This document shows positions 63,175 to 64,000 of a DNA stretch of 64,000 bases, in pieces; within the stretch, counting starts at the first letter, position 1; each line of letters begins with the position of its first letter. The position numbers were made by a program, and so were the translations under genes. The notes under the pieces were generated by a model. It searched no databases and was not told where the DNA came from. It saw only the letters and a list, made by a program, of their open reading frames with translations. Where the stretch lies: NCBI RefSeq assembly GCF_003259845.1, contig NZ_QLMJ01000002.1:620001-684000 (forward strand), in the 5' to 3' direction. This DNA comes from Actinoplanes lutulentus. GTDB lineage: Bacteria; Actinomycetota; Actinomycetes; Mycobacteriales; Micromonosporaceae.

Positions 63175-63794
63175 TCGTTCTGGTTCTCGTGGCGGCGGCG
63201 CTCCTTCTCGGGTCGCCGCCGCCGGCGTATGCGCACCCGATGCCGGATTCCGCGGTCGTCCTGGAGATGGGGGAGTCGTCGGTGTCGGCGTCGATCCGGA
63301 TCCCCGCTGAGGAGCTGATGCTCGCGAGTGGCGCTGACGTCCGGTCCTATCTGAGTGCTCACCTGCGGCCGGTCACCGAGGACGGTGTGCCGTGGCAGGT
63401 GTCGATCGACGAGGTGGGGACGGAGCAGTCCGGTTCGTACCGTGAGGTGGTCGCCTCGGCGAGGCTGACGCCGCCGGGTGGCGGGGCGGTGGGCCGGTTC
63501 GTGCTGGGGTACGACGCGGTGGTGCACCAGGTGGCCACGCATGTGGTCGTGGTTTCGGTGCGGGTTCGGGGTGGGCTGCGCGAAGTGGGCGTGGTGCGGA
63601 TGGACAACCGCACGATGACGATCCCGCCGCTGGTGGTGGATGTCGGCGGGGGTGGTCGGGGGGCGGTGTCGAGCTTCGGCCTGGACGCCGAGCAGGTGGC
63701 GGAGTTGGCAGTGGCCGCAGTGGCCGCGGCGGCCGTCGTGATCGGCGGGTCAGCGGCGTTCGTGGCAAGGCGAAGGCGCACGTCCACCAGCTGA
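63171..63794 (+). CDS. Exported protein, HupE/UreJ-like N-terminal region without the membrane module
   Basis: 207 residues. A Sec signal (residues 1-20, AYA) leads to mature HPMPDSAVVLEM, then a beta-rich domain with FVLGYDAVVHQVATHVVVVSV, which resembles the extracellular N-terminal part of HupE/UreJ-type proteins often found with DUF3500. Instead of a six-helix membrane domain it ends in one C-terminal helix (VAAVAAAAVVIGGSAAFVA) and RRRR. It may be a short form or a truncated gene. Translationally coupled to the DUF3500 gene. Confidence 0.6.
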   Translation: MIVLVLVAAALLLGSPPPAYAHPMPDSAVVLEMGESSVSASIRIPAEELMLASGADVRSYLSAHLRPVTEDGVPWQVSIDEVGTEQSGSYREVVASARLTPPGGGAVGRFVLGYDAVVHQVATHVVVVSVRVRGGLREVGVVRMDNRTMTIPPLVVDVGGGGRGAVSSFGLDAEQVAELAVAAVAAAAVVIGGSAAFVARRRRTSTS

Positions 63795-63812
63795 CGGCCA
63801 CGAAACCGAGGC

Positions 63813-63925
63813 GGCGTTGCCTGTTCTGCTCGGGGCGTGGGGAGCTGTGGGGGGCGTTGCCTGTTCTGGTCGGGGGTCTGGAGCTGCGGCGGGGCTGCCT
63901 GTCTGGTCGGGTCCGTGGTGCGTCG
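63813..63925. repeat. Imperfect tandem repeat downstream of the exported protein
   Basis: Three copies of a GGCGTTGCCTGTTCTG(C/G)TCGGG-like unit at 63813, 63853 and about 63891, with 40- and 38-bp spacing. The rest of the window to 64000 is G-rich and without a convincing gene. Confidence 0.65.
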
Positions 63926-64000
63926 GGGCATGCGCGGAGCGCCAGTCGGACGGGGGCGTGGGTCGGGTCGCGGCGTGGGTCAGGTCGCACATAACGCCAC

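Overview
The window is a high-GC actinobacterial chromosome segment. The mycothiol ligase gene mshC, a complete Pup-proteasome locus (arc, dop, pup, prcB, prcA, pafA, pafB, pafC), Tat genes, NarL-type two-component systems, XRE/DUF5753-DUF397 pairs and frequent GTG starts fit the order Micromonosporales (Actinoplanes/Micromonospora-like). The genus is an inference from gene content. I saw no rRNA, tRNA, insertion sequence, prophage or CRISPR array.

Layout. 1-4.1 kb: the end of a ClpC-type unfoldase, a LysR regulator, a hemerythrin-like protein, an M20 peptidase and an acidic unknown protein. 4.1-8.3 kb (minus): an apparent five-gene unit of aldo/keto reductase, histidine kinase, response regulator, a ten-helix-like membrane protein and DUF5703. 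8.4-13.0 kb: the conserved actinobacterial block of F420-type oxidoreductase, phosphoglycerate-mutase-like protein, DUF3090, SCO1664-like kinase fold and mshC. 13.0-20.6 kb: accessory genes (exported Gly-rich protein, kinase/regulator pair, membrane hydrolase, GntR regulator, DUF6232, XRE/DUF5753 and two DUF397 genes). 20.6-28.0 kb: PAC2 protein, membrane protein, ArsR-SRPBCC pair, FtsX-type ABC exporter, lipoprotein metallopeptidase and HAD phosphatase. 28-32 kb: a ribbon-helix-helix protein, a 44-bp tandem repeat, an orphan degenerate response regulator and a RecB-like nuclease.

32-57 kb is the protein-turnover core: M50 protease, trmI, a conserved unknown, arc, an acyltransferase, dop, pup, prcB, prcA and pafA. 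It continues with a small membrane protein, O-methyltransferase, diguanylate cyclase, DUF3866 and CDF transporter, then pafB, pafC, a small membrane protein, tatA, tatC, a lipid kinase, a HAD hydrolase and helY. Pup (ending in Gln) is deamidated by Dop, ligated to substrates by PafA, unfolded by ARC and degraded by PrcA/PrcB; PafBC is known in mycobacteria as a DNA-damage-responsive activator. 57-64 kb: a STAS/HATPase partner-switching pair, VOC protein, acyl-CoA synthetase with TetR regulator, HisN-like phosphatase, DUF3500 lipoprotein and a truncated-looking exported partner.

Three window-wide themes stand out. (1) At least six genes carry in-frame short tandem repeats in linkers, including inside a kinase and two response regulators. 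(2) Many genes have a TANNNT -10 box 6-7 nt before the start codon and no Shine-Dalgarno, the pattern of leaderless transcription; one of these boxes precedes a 13-codon reading frame that overlaps the dop start by ATGA. (3) Intergenic palindromes are prominent, including two near-identical 17-bp hairpins and a long inverted repeat directly after pafA.
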